Shown: positions 24,961 to 33,607 of the stretch, piece by piece
Layout of the letters: each line of letters starts with the position of its first letter
Numbering within the stretch: position 1 is the stretch's first letter
Assembly (NCBI GenBank): GCA_944389295.1
Contig: CALXLV010000028.1
Location: forward strand, 80,504 to 143,151
DNA from: an uncultured Spirochaetaceae bacterium
GTDB taxonomy: Bacteria > Spirochaetota > Spirochaetia > Sphaerochaetales > Sphaerochaetaceae
DNA: 62,648 nucleotides
Direction: 5' to 3'
Program-made: the position numbers and the translations under genes
The notes under the pieces: generated by a model
Told to the model about the DNA's origin: nothing
Database searches by the model: none
The model's input: only the letters and a program-made list of their open reading frames with translations

Positions 24961-24963
24961 TCC

Positions 24964-25656
24964 TTATGCCTTCTTGCCGGAGAATCGGTATCCGTAGCCG
25001 CGGACGGTATCAATCCACGTTCCGGGCCTCAGCTTTGCCCTTATGTTCTTTATATGTGTGTCAACGACGCGCTCATAGCTCTCGAAGCTGTAGTCAAAGC
25101 ACTCCTCAAGAATCTGTGAACGTGTGATGAGGTTGGGCGCATTCGATGCAAGATAGAATACAATTCTCCACTCCGCGGCAGTCAGCGATACAGGAGTACC
25201 GTTGATGGAGAGAATATGCTCATTGTCGTCTATCACCATCGTGTTCTCGCCGTCATTGTACTTATAGACATTGTCATGGGAGGTGTCAGCCTCATCGATA
25301 CGGCGGAAGAGCGCCTGTATCCTGAGAACCAGCTCCTTGGGACTGAACGGCTTTGAGATGTAGTCGTCTGCCCCGAGCTCGAAGCCGAGAATCCTGTCAG
25401 ACTCCTCGGTGCGCGCTGTGAGGAAGATAACGGGAAGGCGGGGATAGCGCTGCTTTATCCCCTTCACGAACGAGAATCCGTCCCCGTCGGGAAGCATGAC
25501 ATCCTGTATGAGGAGGTCAGGTACAGCCTCTCCGAAGGCGGCCTCCGCCTCTTCAAGATTCTTGAGCCCCTTCGACTCATAGCCGGAGAGGGAAAGATAC
25601 TGAACTACGCCATTGCGTATGACATCATGATCCTCAACTACATATATCAGCTTCAT
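24964..25656 (-). CDS. OmpR-type response regulator (canonical)
   Basis: Response regulator of 230 residues. The receiver domain has the acidic pair E8-D9, phosphoacceptor D52 (LLIQDVMLPDGDG), Thr in FLTAR and Lys in SKPFS. The C-terminal winged helix has LTAEWRIVFYLA-type and VDTHIKNIRAKL...GYGYRF motifs. It is the partner of the downstream kinase and is paralogous to the regulator at 25743-26474. Confidence 0.93.
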   Translation of the reverse strand: MKLIYVVEDHDVIRNGVVQYLSLSGYESKGLKNLEEAEAAFGEAVPDLLIQDVMLPDGDGFSFVKGIKQRYPRLPVIFLTARTEESDRILGFELGADDYISKPFSPKELVLRIQALFRRIDEADTSHDNVYKYNDGENTMVIDDNEHILSINGTPVSLTAAEWRIVFYLASNAPNLITRSQILEECFDYSFESYERVVDTHIKNIRAKLRPGTWIDTVRGYGYRFSGKKA

Positions 25657-25742
25657 ACAGATGGAGTTTCATGCATACGCGGGGCAAAGGCAAGACGGGG
25701 CCGGGGAACTACACTCAAAAAACAGAAAATGAGGAATATCCT

Positions 25743-26474
25743 TCATAAAGGCATCTGCGTCCCTTTGAATCTGTACCCGTATCCGCGTACGGTCTCTATC
25801 CAGTCCGAGCCTTCCGGCCCGAACTTCGCCCTGATGTTCTTTATATGCGTGTCGATGATGCGGTCGTAGCTCTCGAGGCTCTCCGGGAAGCATGTCTGCA
25901 GGAGCTGGAGTCTTGAGACGAGCCGTCCGGCATTCGAGACGAGGAATACCATTATCTTCCACTCTGAGGCCGTGAAACGTATCTCTATACCCCCCCCCTC
26001 GGAGAAATCGCCGAGTGCACTGCATGAGTGGCTGAGAACGGCAAGATGGGCTTCCCAGTTGACTGAAAGCCGCGATGAGTGGAGATACCAGTAGCTGCTC
26101 TCTGAGGAACCCATGCGCTTACGGCGGAGGATGGCTGTCACCCTAAGCGTAAGCTCCTTCATCGAGTACGGTTTCGTCACATAATCGTCGCAGCCGAACT
26201 CAAAGCTCATTATCCTGTCGCTCTCGCTGTCCCTCTTTGAGGCGACTATGATGGGGAAATGATAGCGTCCCGCAGCCTTCTTGAGAAACTGCATCCCGTC
26301 TCCGTCCTCGAACTCGAGTTCTGTAATAAGAAGATCGGGAAGCGTTTTCTGCAGTGCGCGGCTGAGGTCGGAGAGATAGTCAAACCCGACTGTCGAGTAG
26401 CCGTGGATATCGAGATACTGCTGCATCCTTACGCGGAGAGCGCTGTCTCCGTCCGCGATGTATATGTACGCCAT
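25743..26474 (-). CDS. Atypical OmpR-type response regulator with Glu at the phosphoacceptor site
   Basis: Paralogue of the preceding regulator, 243 residues from the ATG at 26474. In the receiver, D52 is replaced by E52 (LLITELEFEDGDG), the acidic pair is D8-G9, and the conserved LTAR becomes VASKR; Lys in TKPYS remains. The winged helix is intact (FTASEWKIMVFLVSNAGRL...THIKNIRAKFGPEG...VRGYGYRF). It is probably phosphorylation-independent or fixed in an active-like state (inference). A run of nine Gs (minus strand) encodes Gly-Gly-Gly between the domains and could slip. It lies 87 bp upstream of the kinase operon, in the same direction. Confidence 0.88.
   Translation of the reverse strand: MAYIYIADGDSALRVRMQQYLDIHGYSTVGFDYLSDLSRALQKTLPDLLITELEFEDGDGMQFLKKAAGRYHFPIIVASKRDSESDRIMSFEFGCDDYVTKPYSMKELTLRVTAILRRKRMGSSESSYWYLHSSRLSVNWEAHLAVLSHSCSALGDFSEGGGIEIRFTASEWKIMVFLVSNAGRLVSRLQLLQTCFPESLESYDRIIDTHIKNIRAKFGPEGSDWIETVRGYGYRFKGTQMPL
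25990..25998 (-). repeat. G9 homopolymer inside the atypical response regulator gene
   Basis: Nine consecutive Gs on the coding strand, at codons about 159-161, between the receiver and the DNA-binding domain. Gain or loss of one base would shift the frame before the DNA-binding domain. Such tracts are typical contingency loci. Confidence 0.7.
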
Positions 26475-26664
26475 CCTGAAAAACAGATAACCCCAAAGCA
26501 CACAGAAATCAACAGAAATACCCCTAAATACACACTACGACCAGATTAAACACATTTCTTCACAGTCCTGATACACCATACGACATTTCTTTCAGAAACA
26601 ATCCGGATTATGTGGCCGTTCGGTGAAGAGTTATGGAGGCCGCACATGAGAAACACTTTTATAG

Positions 26665-26796
26665 TTATCGGAAGAGAAGGAAATCCCAGGCGGGAACGAC
26701 ATGAATGCAGCCCGAGTCGGTCTGGATATCACAGTTTTCCTCGCCGGTGACAATGCCTTTCAGTTCGCAACCATACTTTATCACTGACGCGGTCAT
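26665..26796 (-). CDS. Small unrecognised ORF after a palindrome array (possible gene tail)
   Basis: A 43-codon ORF starting at ATG 26796, with protein-like content (SVIKYGCELKGIVTGEENC, ending GCIHVVPAWDFLLFR). I do not recognise it firmly. Its end resembles the closing pattern of the DUF4143 remnant at 21423 (DNGILILHYKDFLEKLW). It begins 17 bp after a triple palindrome array, the same arrangement as at 21139-21423. It may be a second remnant or a genuine small protein. Confidence 0.35.
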   Translation of the reverse strand: MTASVIKYGCELKGIVTGEENCDIQTDSGCIHVVPAWDFLLFR

Positions 26797-26813
26797 ATGC
26801 CATCAATGAGAGA

Positions 26814-26906
26814 AAACCAGTCAAATTTCTTTGCTGGTTTCTGGAAAAACCTGCAAAATTTTCCGGCTGGTTTTAGGAAAATCCTGTCGGAAAACACGAC
26901 AGGTTT
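26814..26906. promoter_or_regulatory. Three tandem near-palindromes with about 33-bp period
   Basis: AAACCAG...CTGGTTT (26814-26840), AAAACCTGC...GCTGGTTTT (26847-26874) and CCTGTCG...CGACAGG within AAA-TTT flanks (about 26879-26906). Centres are about 33 bp apart. They lie between the small minus-strand ORF and the plus-strand NusG-II gene, either of which could be controlled. The third could also act as a hairpin. No gene is seen in 26502-26664 or 26907-26977. Confidence 0.5.
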
Positions 26907-26977
26907 GTGCAGTATAGAATGAAACGGAAACATCTTCCGGACTTCCAGCTCGGGCTTTTAAGCTCTATCATTCAGCT

Positions 26978-27322
26978 ATGCGGAAACCAAAAGCACTGGA
27001 CATCGTACTATTCGCGCTCTATGCGGCGGCACTTGTTCTGTCACTTGGTTTCCTGCCGGAAGGAGACGGTGTCCTCAAAGTCTCAACTGAGAACGGAGAC
27101 TATGCATACTCGATGAAAGAGGACGGAATCCATGAGTTCACCGGGCCTCTGGGGACGACGGCAATAGAGATAAAGGACGGGAAAGCAAGGGTTGTCTCCT
27201 CGCCATGTCCGGGAAAGACCTGTGTGGAATCCGGGTGGTCGAAGTCGCTCTGCTGCCTTCCCAACCGTGTGATCGCAGTCGTGACAGGAGATGATGGAGG
27301 GCCAGATGCGGTCTCGGGATAA
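26978..27322 (+). CDS. NusG domain II-containing protein
   Basis: Protein of 114 residues: an N-terminal transmembrane anchor (DIVLFALYAAALVLSLGF) followed by an extracytoplasmic NusG-II fold with TAIEIKDGKARVVSSPCPGKTCVESGW and a Cys pair CC near the end. The PCP-KTC-CCLP pattern is typical of these small proteins, which are usually next to a Gx transporter or Rnf/FMN genes, as here. It overlaps the next gene. Function unknown. Confidence 0.85.
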   Translation: MRKPKALDIVLFALYAAALVLSLGFLPEGDGVLKVSTENGDYAYSMKEDGIHEFTGPLGTTAIEIKDGKARVVSSPCPGKTCVESGWSKSLCCLPNRVIAVVTGDDGGPDAVSG

Positions 27323-28352
27323 AATCGCGTATCTTGCGGCGCTCTCGCTTTTCATGAGTTCTCTTGAGCTCCTCATTCCGCGTCCACTTCCCTTCTTCCG
27401 TCTTGGGCTTGCAAATGTGCCAGTGCTGATGGCTCTCGGCCTCGATTTTCACTCGTTTCTCCTTCTGCTGGTGATGAAGGGAATCGGGACTGGATATGTG
27501 TCAGGCAGCCTCTTCTCCATATTCTCTGTCATATCACTCTCTCAGTCGCTTGTCTCAGGCATTGTGATGTACGCTCTGAAAAAAGCCGGTGGGAAGCATG
27601 TCTCGCTTTACGGCATCTCCTCCGTTGGCGCACTCTCCAGCACATTCGTCCAGCTATCCCTTGCATCCTTATATATAGGGGGCGGAACGATGGTATTCCT
27701 GCCTGTGATGCTTCTGATCTCATTCCCATCCTCAGTTCTGACGGCATTCATCGCAGCAAGGATGAAGCTGCCGGAGGAAATCCGCATTCCGGAAGCAGAG
27801 GGAGAGAATAATAGAAGCTGGCCGGCTGTCGCGGCGATGCTTGTCTCTGGTTTCTCAATAATGATGCTTAAAAGCCTTCCTTTGCTTGCACTGGCGCTTA
27901 TACTCGCTTTCATCTTCCAGCATCTTGCAGGGAGGAGGATAAAGCTCATGCCTCATATCATCCTTCTCATCTTCATGCTCCTCTCCTCACTCGTCACGCC
28001 GTCAGGCAGGGTTCTCTTCACAGTCCTCTCATTCCCGGTCACGGAAGGGGCTCTTCTCTCAGGACTTAAGAAGTCGCTGCAGCTCTCCGGGGCCATCGCT
28101 GTCTCTCAGGGATTCTCCGGTATAATCGTTCCGGGGCGCGGGATCATAGGACGCACTGTTTCGATATTCACGGTGCTTTTATCATCATTCAGGAATACTG
28201 AGGGAAGTCTGAGGGAGAGAATCAGGGAAACGCTTATGATGGAATGCAGCATAAAACGCACTGAAGCTCATATTAATGTTCCAGTTTTCACAATAATCTT
28301 CATTTCTCTTTCTTTGATAATCCTTCTTGCCGCTGATTGTATTATTTTCTGA
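27306..28352 (+). CDS. Gx transporter family membrane protein (heptaprenyl diphosphate synthase component I-like)
   Basis: Membrane protein of about 348 residues. The N-terminal 170 residues match the Gx transporter family (SLELLIPRPLPFFRLGLANVPVLMAL, LVMKGIGTGYVSGSLFS), annotated elsewhere as HepS component I or an ECF-like S component. The C-terminal half has further hydrophobic segments and is longer than the usual 170-residue form, suggesting a fusion. ATG at 27306 follows GGAGG; it overlaps the NusG-II gene by 17 bp, so they are coupled. Confidence 0.78.
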   Translation: MRSRDKIAYLAALSLFMSSLELLIPRPLPFFRLGLANVPVLMALGLDFHSFLLLLVMKGIGTGYVSGSLFSIFSVISLSQSLVSGIVMYALKKAGGKHVSLYGISSVGALSSTFVQLSLASLYIGGGTMVFLPVMLLISFPSSVLTAFIAARMKLPEEIRIPEAEGENNRSWPAVAAMLVSGFSIMMLKSLPLLALALILAFIFQHLAGRRIKLMPHIILLIFMLLSSLVTPSGRVLFTVLSFPVTEGALLSGLKKSLQLSGAIAVSQGFSGIIVPGRGIIGRTVSIFTVLLSSFRNTEGSLRERIRETLMMECSIKRTEAHINVPVFTIIFISLSLIILLAADCIIF

Positions 28353-28382
28353 AACACTATATAGAATTAACTGTAACTGTTA

Positions 28383-28411
28383 TTGACACGGACTGACGTT
28401 TTAACTATATA
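28383..28411 (+). promoter_or_regulatory. Promoter of adhE
   Basis: TTGACA (28383-28388), a 17-bp spacer and TATATA (28406-28411). AAGGAG at 28427-28432 is six bases before the ATG. This is one of the best sigma-70-type promoters in the window, suiting a highly expressed fermentation gene. Confidence 0.7.
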
Positions 28412-28438
28412 AATTTATCGATAAGAAAGGAGCAAATT

Positions 28439-31099
28439 ATGGCAGAAGTCAATGAACTCTTCCCTGGACAGCTTGAGCTCCAGGAAATGATCGAGAGAAC
28501 AAAGCGTGCTCAGCTCATTTATGCCAACTTCCCGCAGGAGAAGGTCGACGCGATCTTCCGTGCAGCGGCTATCGCGGCCAACAACGCGCGTATCCAGCTC
28601 GCACAGGATGCGGTCGAGGAAACGGGTATGGGCGTTATCGAGGACAAAGTCATCAAGAACCACTTTGCTGCGGAGTACATCTTCCACAAGTACAAGGATG
28701 AAAAGACCTGCGGCATCATAGAGAGCGACAAGGGATTCGGCATCGAGAAGATCGCGGAGCCCAAGGGCGTCATCTGCGGAATCATCCCGACGACAAACCC
28801 GACCTCAACGGCGATCTTCAAGTCGCTCATCTCGCTCAAGACGAGGAACGCCATCATCTTCTCCCCCCATCCGAGGGCGAAGAAGTGCACATGCGATGCG
28901 GCAAGGATAGTCCGCGATGCAGCAGTCGCGGCAGGCGCACCGGAGGACATCATCAACTTCATCGAGGAGCCTACGATGGAGAAAACGGATTACCTCATGA
29001 AGCATCCTCTCGTGAACCTAATCCTCGCCACAGGCGGCCCGGGAATGGTCAAGTCGGCATACTCCTCCGGAAAGCCGGCAATCGGCGTAGGCGCCGGAAA
29101 CACTCCCGCTCTTCTGGACAAGAACTGCGACATCAAGATGGCTGTGGCCTCTATCCTTATGTCAAAGACATTCGACAACGGCGTTGTATGTGCTTCCGAG
29201 CAGGCAATCATCGTCCACAAGGACATCTATGCAGAGGTGAAGAAGGAGTTCAAGGAGCAGGGAGCGCACTTCCTCACAAAAGAGGAGCTCTCGCTTCTCG
29301 AGCCGATCATTCTCGATCCCAAGAGGGGTTCTGTGAATCCCAAGATCGTAGGACAGCCGGCAGCTAAGATCGCGGAGATCGCGGGCTTCAAGGTACCTTC
29401 CACAACGAAGGTTCTCATCGGAGAGGTCAAGAGAGTCGCGGTTGACGAGCCTTTCGCTCATGAGAAGCTCTCCCCCGTTCTCGGAATGTATATGTGCAAT
29501 AACTTCGGCGAAGGCGCATCGATGGCGGCTGAGCTCATCGCTCTCGGCGGATTCGGACACACATCCGTCCTCTACTGCGACGAGAAGGAGCAGGACAAGA
29601 TCGACACTTACGGCAAGACCGTAAAGACGAGCCGCGTCCTCATCAACATGCCCGCTTCGCAGGGCGCAATCGGAGATATCTACAACTTCCGCCTTGAGCC
29701 GTCTCTCACGCTCGGATGCGGAAGCTGGGGCAACAACTCGATCTCCGAGAACGTAGGCCCGAAGCACCTTCTTAACATCAAGACAGTAGCCGAAAGGAGG
29801 GAAAACATGCTCTGGTTCAAACTTCCGCCTAAAATCTATTTCAAGTATGGCTGTCTCCCCGTGGCTCTGCAGGAGCTTGAAGGAAAGAAGAGAGCCTTCA
29901 TCGTCACAGACAGCTTCCTCTTCTCTTCCGGCATGATCGACCGAATCACGGAGACGCTCAACAGCATCGGAGTGGAGACGGAGGTGTTCCATCAGGTCAA
30001 GCCCGATCCGACACTCGGAACGATCAACACAGCAATGGAGCTTGTCAGCGCATACAAGCCGGATGTATTCATCGCCGTCGGCGGCGGTTCTCCGATGGAT
30101 GCAGCGAAGATCATGTAGCTGCTCTACGAGCACCCGGAAGTCAGCTTCGAAGGCCTTGCCCTCAGGTTCATGGATATCCGCAAGAGAATCTACGCATTCC
30201 CGAACATGGGAAAGAAGGCGAAGCTCGTATGTATCCCGACAACCTCAGGAACAGGTTCGGAAGTCACTCCGTTCGCAATCATCACAGATGAAAAGACCGG
30301 CATGAAGTGGGCTATCGCCGACTATGCGATCACTCCTTCAATGGCGATCGTCGACAGCGAGCTCGCGATCGGACAGCCGAAGGGCCTCACGGCTTCCTGC
30401 GGTATCGACGTTCTCACCCACGCGCTTGAGTCGCTCGTCTCCTCGATGTGCACAGACTACACCGCGCCGCTCTCTCTCGAGGCTGCGAGGATAATCTTCA
30501 AGTATCTGCCCCGCGCATATGCTGACGGCACGGACAAGAAGGCAAGGGAAAAGGTACACGACGCTGCGACGATGGCAGGAATGGCATTCGCAAACGCGTT
30601 CCTCGGCGTCTGTCACTCGATGGCGCACAAGCTCGGAGCTGCATTCCACGTTCCTCACGGAATGGCGAATGCCCTGCTTCTGACAAACGTCATCCGCTTC
30701 AATGCGAACGACAACCCGACAAAGCAGGCTTCCTTCCCGCAGTATGAGTACCCCTCTGCGGTCTCAAGGTATGCAAGGGCTGCCGACTACATCTCTATGG
30801 CGCTCAACGACACCAAGAACACCGATTATGTCGTGACTACGCCGAAGATGAGCATGGAGGAGAAGGTACAGGTTCTCATCGACGGAATCGAGAAGCTCAA
30901 GAAGGAGCTCGGAATCCCCGCTTCGATCAAGGAATGGGGCGTCGACGAGGCTGAGTTCCTCGCACAGGTTGATGAGCTCTCCGTCAAGGCGTTCGACGAT
31001 CAGTGCACAGGTTCCAACCCGCGCTATCCTCTGATCAGCCAGATCAAGCAGCTCTACCTCGACTCCTACTACGGAAGAGAGTGGAAGGAAGAGAAATAA
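28439..31099 (+). pseudogene. adhE: Bifunctional acetaldehyde-CoA/alcohol dehydrogenase, interrupted by an amber codon
   Basis: Full-length AdhE by sequence (887 codons), reducing acetyl-CoA to ethanol. The N-terminal aldehyde dehydrogenase half has GNTPALLDKNCDIKMAVAS and the catalytic Cys in NGVVCASEQ. The C-terminal iron alcohol dehydrogenase half has GTGSEVTPFA, GVCHSMAHKLGAAFHVPHGMANA and DDQCTGANPRYPL-like endings. Codon 560 is TAG at 30116-30118, where related AdhE proteins have Trp after SPMDAAKIM (TGG to TAG, one base). The frame is intact on both sides and codon use is that of a highly expressed gene, so the mutation or read error is recent. As read, it gives a 559-residue ALDH part; an internal ATG at 30170 has a poor ribosome site. 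Confidence 0.9.
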
Positions 31100-31120
31100 C
31101 ATTCTCTCCTGACTGTATGA

Positions 31121-31144
31121 GCCCTGCCGCAAGGCGGGGCTTTT
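31121..31144 (+). terminator. Rho-independent terminator of adhE
   Basis: GCCCTGCC (31121-31128) pairs with GGCGGGGC (31133-31140) around GCAA, with one T-G pair, followed by TTTT. It is 22 bp after the stop. Confidence 0.85.
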
Positions 31145-31180
31145 CCTTTCACAGACCAGATATAACCGCAGTATCAGCGG

Positions 31181-31258
31181 AAACCTTTATAAAAAAGTGC
31201 GTTTTTCTATAAAGGTTTTCCAGATCGTTATAAAAAACGCCATTTTTCTATAAAGATC
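31181..31258. promoter_or_regulatory. Two tandem near-palindromes upstream of the chromate transporter genes
   Basis: AAACCTTTATA (31181-31191) and TATAAAGGTTT (31208-31218) flank an A-tract, GTGCG and a T-tract. A second copy has GATC-TTATA (31223-31232) and TATAAAGATC (31249-31258) with ACGCC-like centre. The copies share TATAAAAAA and TTTTTCTATAAAG; centres are 41 bp apart. The array ends 64 bp before chrA and may be its operator or a remnant of another locus. Confidence 0.55.
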
Positions 31259-31322
31259 ATTCCGCAGATGACTGAATCCATTCCTCATTCTCCAAATTCA
31301 GGAATTGAAGTAAAGTCTCACT

Positions 31323-31886
31323 ATGAACGACAGAGGACGAAGATATCTGAAGCTCTTTCTCTCCACGCTTGAGATCAGCGCGTTCACCTTCGGCGGAGGC
31401 TATGTGATAATCCCGCTGATGAGGAAAACCTTTGTCAGCAGGCTCAAATGGCTTGAGGACAGCGAGATGCTTGATCTCACGGCCATAGCACAGTCCGCTC
31501 CTGGCCCGATCGCAGTAAACGCCGCGATCCTCATAGGCTACAGAACAGGAGGAATCATCGGCTCGCTGATAAGCATCCTCGGCGCTGTCCTTCCTCCCCT
31601 TGTGATAATCTCTGTAATATCAGCCTTCTATCAGGCTTTCAGAAGCAATATGTATGTCTCGATGGCGATGACTGCGATGAGCGCAGGTGTTGCCGCCGTT
31701 GTCATAGATGTTGTCATCACGATGGTATGGGATATCCTGAAAAGAAAAAGGTTTCTTCCCATTGCAATGATGGCGGCGGCATTCGTGCTCGTCCGCTTCT
31801 TCTCCGTCAGCATAATAGCGGTGATAATTGCCGCAGGAGCTGTCGGATACCTTGGCTGGCTCTTTGAGAAGAGGAGGAGAAAATGA
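31323..31886 (+). CDS. chrA: Chromate transporter, N-terminal-half protein (ChrA family)
   Basis: Inner-membrane protein of 187 residues, equal to half of a classical 400-residue ChrA. It has the family motif FTFGGGYVIIPLMRKTFV and AQSAPGPIAVNAAILIGYRTGG, then hydrophobic segments. The second half is encoded by the next gene with a 4-bp ATGA overlap, so the two should assemble as a heterodimer. Family members export chromate or related anions; substrate here untested. Confidence 0.88.
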   Translation: MNDRGRRYLKLFLSTLEISAFTFGGGYVIIPLMRKTFVSRLKWLEDSEMLDLTAIAQSAPGPIAVNAAILIGYRTGGIIGSLISILGAVLPPLVIISVISAFYQAFRSNMYVSMAMTAMSAGVAAVVIDVVITMVWDILKRKRFLPIAMMAAAFVLVRFFSVSIIAVIIAAGAVGYLGWLFEKRRRK

Positions 31887-32437
31887 TATACCTCGAGCTT
31901 CTCTGGAGCTTCATGCAGATAGGTCTTTTCAGCATCGGAGGCGGATACGCGGCGATGCCGCTCATACAGCATCAGGCGATAGACGTGCACGGATGGCTGA
32001 CGATGCAGAGCTTTGCCGACATCATGACGATATCCCAGATGACGCCTGGGCCGATCGCGATAAACTGCGCCACCTTCGTCGGAATACAGGTCGCGGGAAT
32101 ACCGGGAGCAATAATAGCGACAGCAGGGTGCATCCTCCCCTCCTCCCTGATCGTGACCATACTGGCATTCATCTACTACCGCTTCAAGGGACTTGAGGCT
32201 GTGCAGAGCATATTGAAGGGGCTGAGGCCCGCGGTTGTGGCGATGATAGCATCTGCAGGCCTTTCCCTCACCGCGATGGCGTTCTGCGGCGGAGACACAT
32301 TCACATCCGACATCAATACGGCGAATGTCATCATATTCCTCATTGCCCTCATCATACTCAGGAAATGGAGACCCAGCCCGATGATCGTTATGGCAGGAGC
32401 GGGCATCATCGGACTTGCAGCGGGGATCATTCTCTGA
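31883..32437 (+). CDS. chrA: Chromate transporter, second-half protein (ChrA family)
   Basis: Inner-membrane protein of 184 residues homologous to its upstream neighbour: FSIGGGYAAMPLIQHQ and ISQMTPGPIAINCATFVGIQVAG are the paired motifs. Separate short ChrA proteins encoded in tandem are a known arrangement. It converges with the YibE/F gene, overlapping it by 11 bp at the 3' ends. Confidence 0.88.
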   Translation: MIYLELLWSFMQIGLFSIGGGYAAMPLIQHQAIDVHGWLTMQSFADIMTISQMTPGPIAINCATFVGIQVAGIPGAIIATAGCILPSSLIVTILAFIYYRFKGLEAVQSILKGLRPAVVAMIASAGLSLTAMAFCGGDTFTSDINTANVIIFLIALIILRKWRPSPMIVMAGAGIIGLAAGIIL

Positions 32438-33560
32438 CTTTCTTTCCGGCAAAGAGGAAAAGCCCCGCAGCTGCCGTGAGAGGTGTGACGAGAACTATTC
32501 CGAATGAGCCTGCGAGGGTCTGCAGTATCTCTGCGGCTATCGACTTCGAGGTGAGTATGTTGGGAATGGGCGTCGCCTGTGCCATATAGACCATCATCAA
32601 AGTAAGATAGCTTCCCATATAGGCAAGGAGGAGCGTGGTTATCTGGGTGCCGACACCGGCTCTTCCGACCTCCATGCCTGAGCGGAAAAGCTCCTTTCCG
32701 GAGGCATCGGGAGCGTGTTCCTTAACCTCCCACATCGCTGCGGCGACATCTATCGAAAGGTCCATCACCGCTCCGCCTGCGGAGAGACAGACGACACCTG
32801 AGAAGAGTGATGTCAGGTCAAGGTCCATAAAGCCGCAGTAGAGAAGAGACTCGCTCATCTCCAGCACTGAGCCGTGTATCCTTAAAAACCATGTCATGAA
32901 GAGAGATATCACTACGGTGAGCACCATCGCGCTTACCGAACCTGCTATAGCTGCAAGGCTCCTCCTGTTCATGCCCGATACCATCGGAAGCGTCACCAGC
33001 GTAAGGACTATTAGCGTGGCGGTGCACATCATCAGGGGATTGGCGCCGTGGAGGATGGCGGGTATCAGCATCTTCCATATAGCGAGGAACGCGAATACGA
33101 ACGAGAGCAGCATCCTCACTCCCCTCAGGCCGCTGAATGCGGTGAGGACTATCACGAACACAGCTACGAGAAAGGCTTCCTTCCCCATTCTCGCGTAATC
33201 TATCATGTTGATGAATACAGGATTTCCGTCCCCGTCGCGTTCTATCAAAACCCAGGCAGTATCTCCGGGAACGAATACCTTGTCATCCTTGAGGCTTCCT
33301 GAAAGGAGGTTTATGCCGTCCATAACAAGGCCCTTGTGCTCGCCTGAGAGCACCCTCACAGTACATCTCTGGTCACCGGTGCGGAAGAGCCCCGTCTGTA
33401 TTATCGTGCTGTCATCTGTCGCGAGCACCTCGGCACGCGCTCCAGCAGCGTTGACATATATGCTGCGTTCGAATCCCGTCGGGATGAGCAGCAGAACGAT
33501 TATAGCGGCGGTGAACGCCGCTATGAATGCAATATCCCGGCGTCTGTCTTTTCTTGCCAT
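32427..33560 (-). CDS. YibE/F family membrane protein
   Basis: Multi-spanning membrane protein of about 377 residues of the YibE/F family. An N-terminal transmembrane helix, an extracytoplasmic region of about 100 residues (TGDQRCTVRVLSGEHKGL), then several helices with GLRGVRMLLSFVFAF and GGAVMDLSIDVAAAMWE. The start is set at ATG 33560 (33569 also possible); the longer frame reaches through the phoA terminator and cannot be right. Function unknown. Confidence 0.82.
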   Translation of the reverse strand: MARKDRRRDIAFIAAFTAAIIVLLLIPTGFERSIYVNAAGARAEVLATDDSTIIQTGLFRTGDQRCTVRVLSGEHKGLVMDGINLLSGSLKDDKVFVPGDTAWVLIERDGDGNPVFINMIDYARMGKEAFLVAVFVIVLTAFSGLRGVRMLLSFVFAFLAIWKMLIPAILHGANPLMMCTATLIVLTLVTLPMVSGMNRRSLAAIAGSVSAMVLTVVISLFMTWFLRIHGSVLEMSESLLYCGFMDLDLTSLFSGVVCLSAGGAVMDLSIDVAAAMWEVKEHAPDASGKELFRSGMEVGRAGVGTQITTLLLAYMGSYLTLMMVYMAQATPIPNILTSKSIAAEILQTLAGSFGIVLVTPLTAAAGLFLFAGKKVRE

Positions 33561-33569
33561 ATCAAACAT

Positions 33570-33590
33570 AAAGGGAGGCCGGAGCCTCCC
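33570..33590 (-). terminator. Rho-independent terminator of the alkaline phosphatase gene
   Basis: GGGAGGC and GCCTCCC form a perfect 7-bp stem around TCCG; TTTATG follows. It lies between the phoA stop and the YibE/F start. Confidence 0.75.
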
Positions 33591-33607
33591 ATCTTTCCGA
33601 ATCACTC

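Noticed and set aside
30116..30118. TAG in adhE as pyrrolysine or general stop-codon recoding
   Set aside because: Two other genes end in TAG and no pyl genes are visible; a point nonsense change at a conserved Trp is simpler.
29162..30133. 323-codon open frame antisense to adhE
   Set aside because: It mirrors a highly biased coding strand; composition and lack of ribosome site mark it as a shadow.
33561..33605. Longer N-terminus for the YibE/F protein
   Set aside because: It would read through the phoA terminator hairpin; ATG at 33560 begins the real protein.
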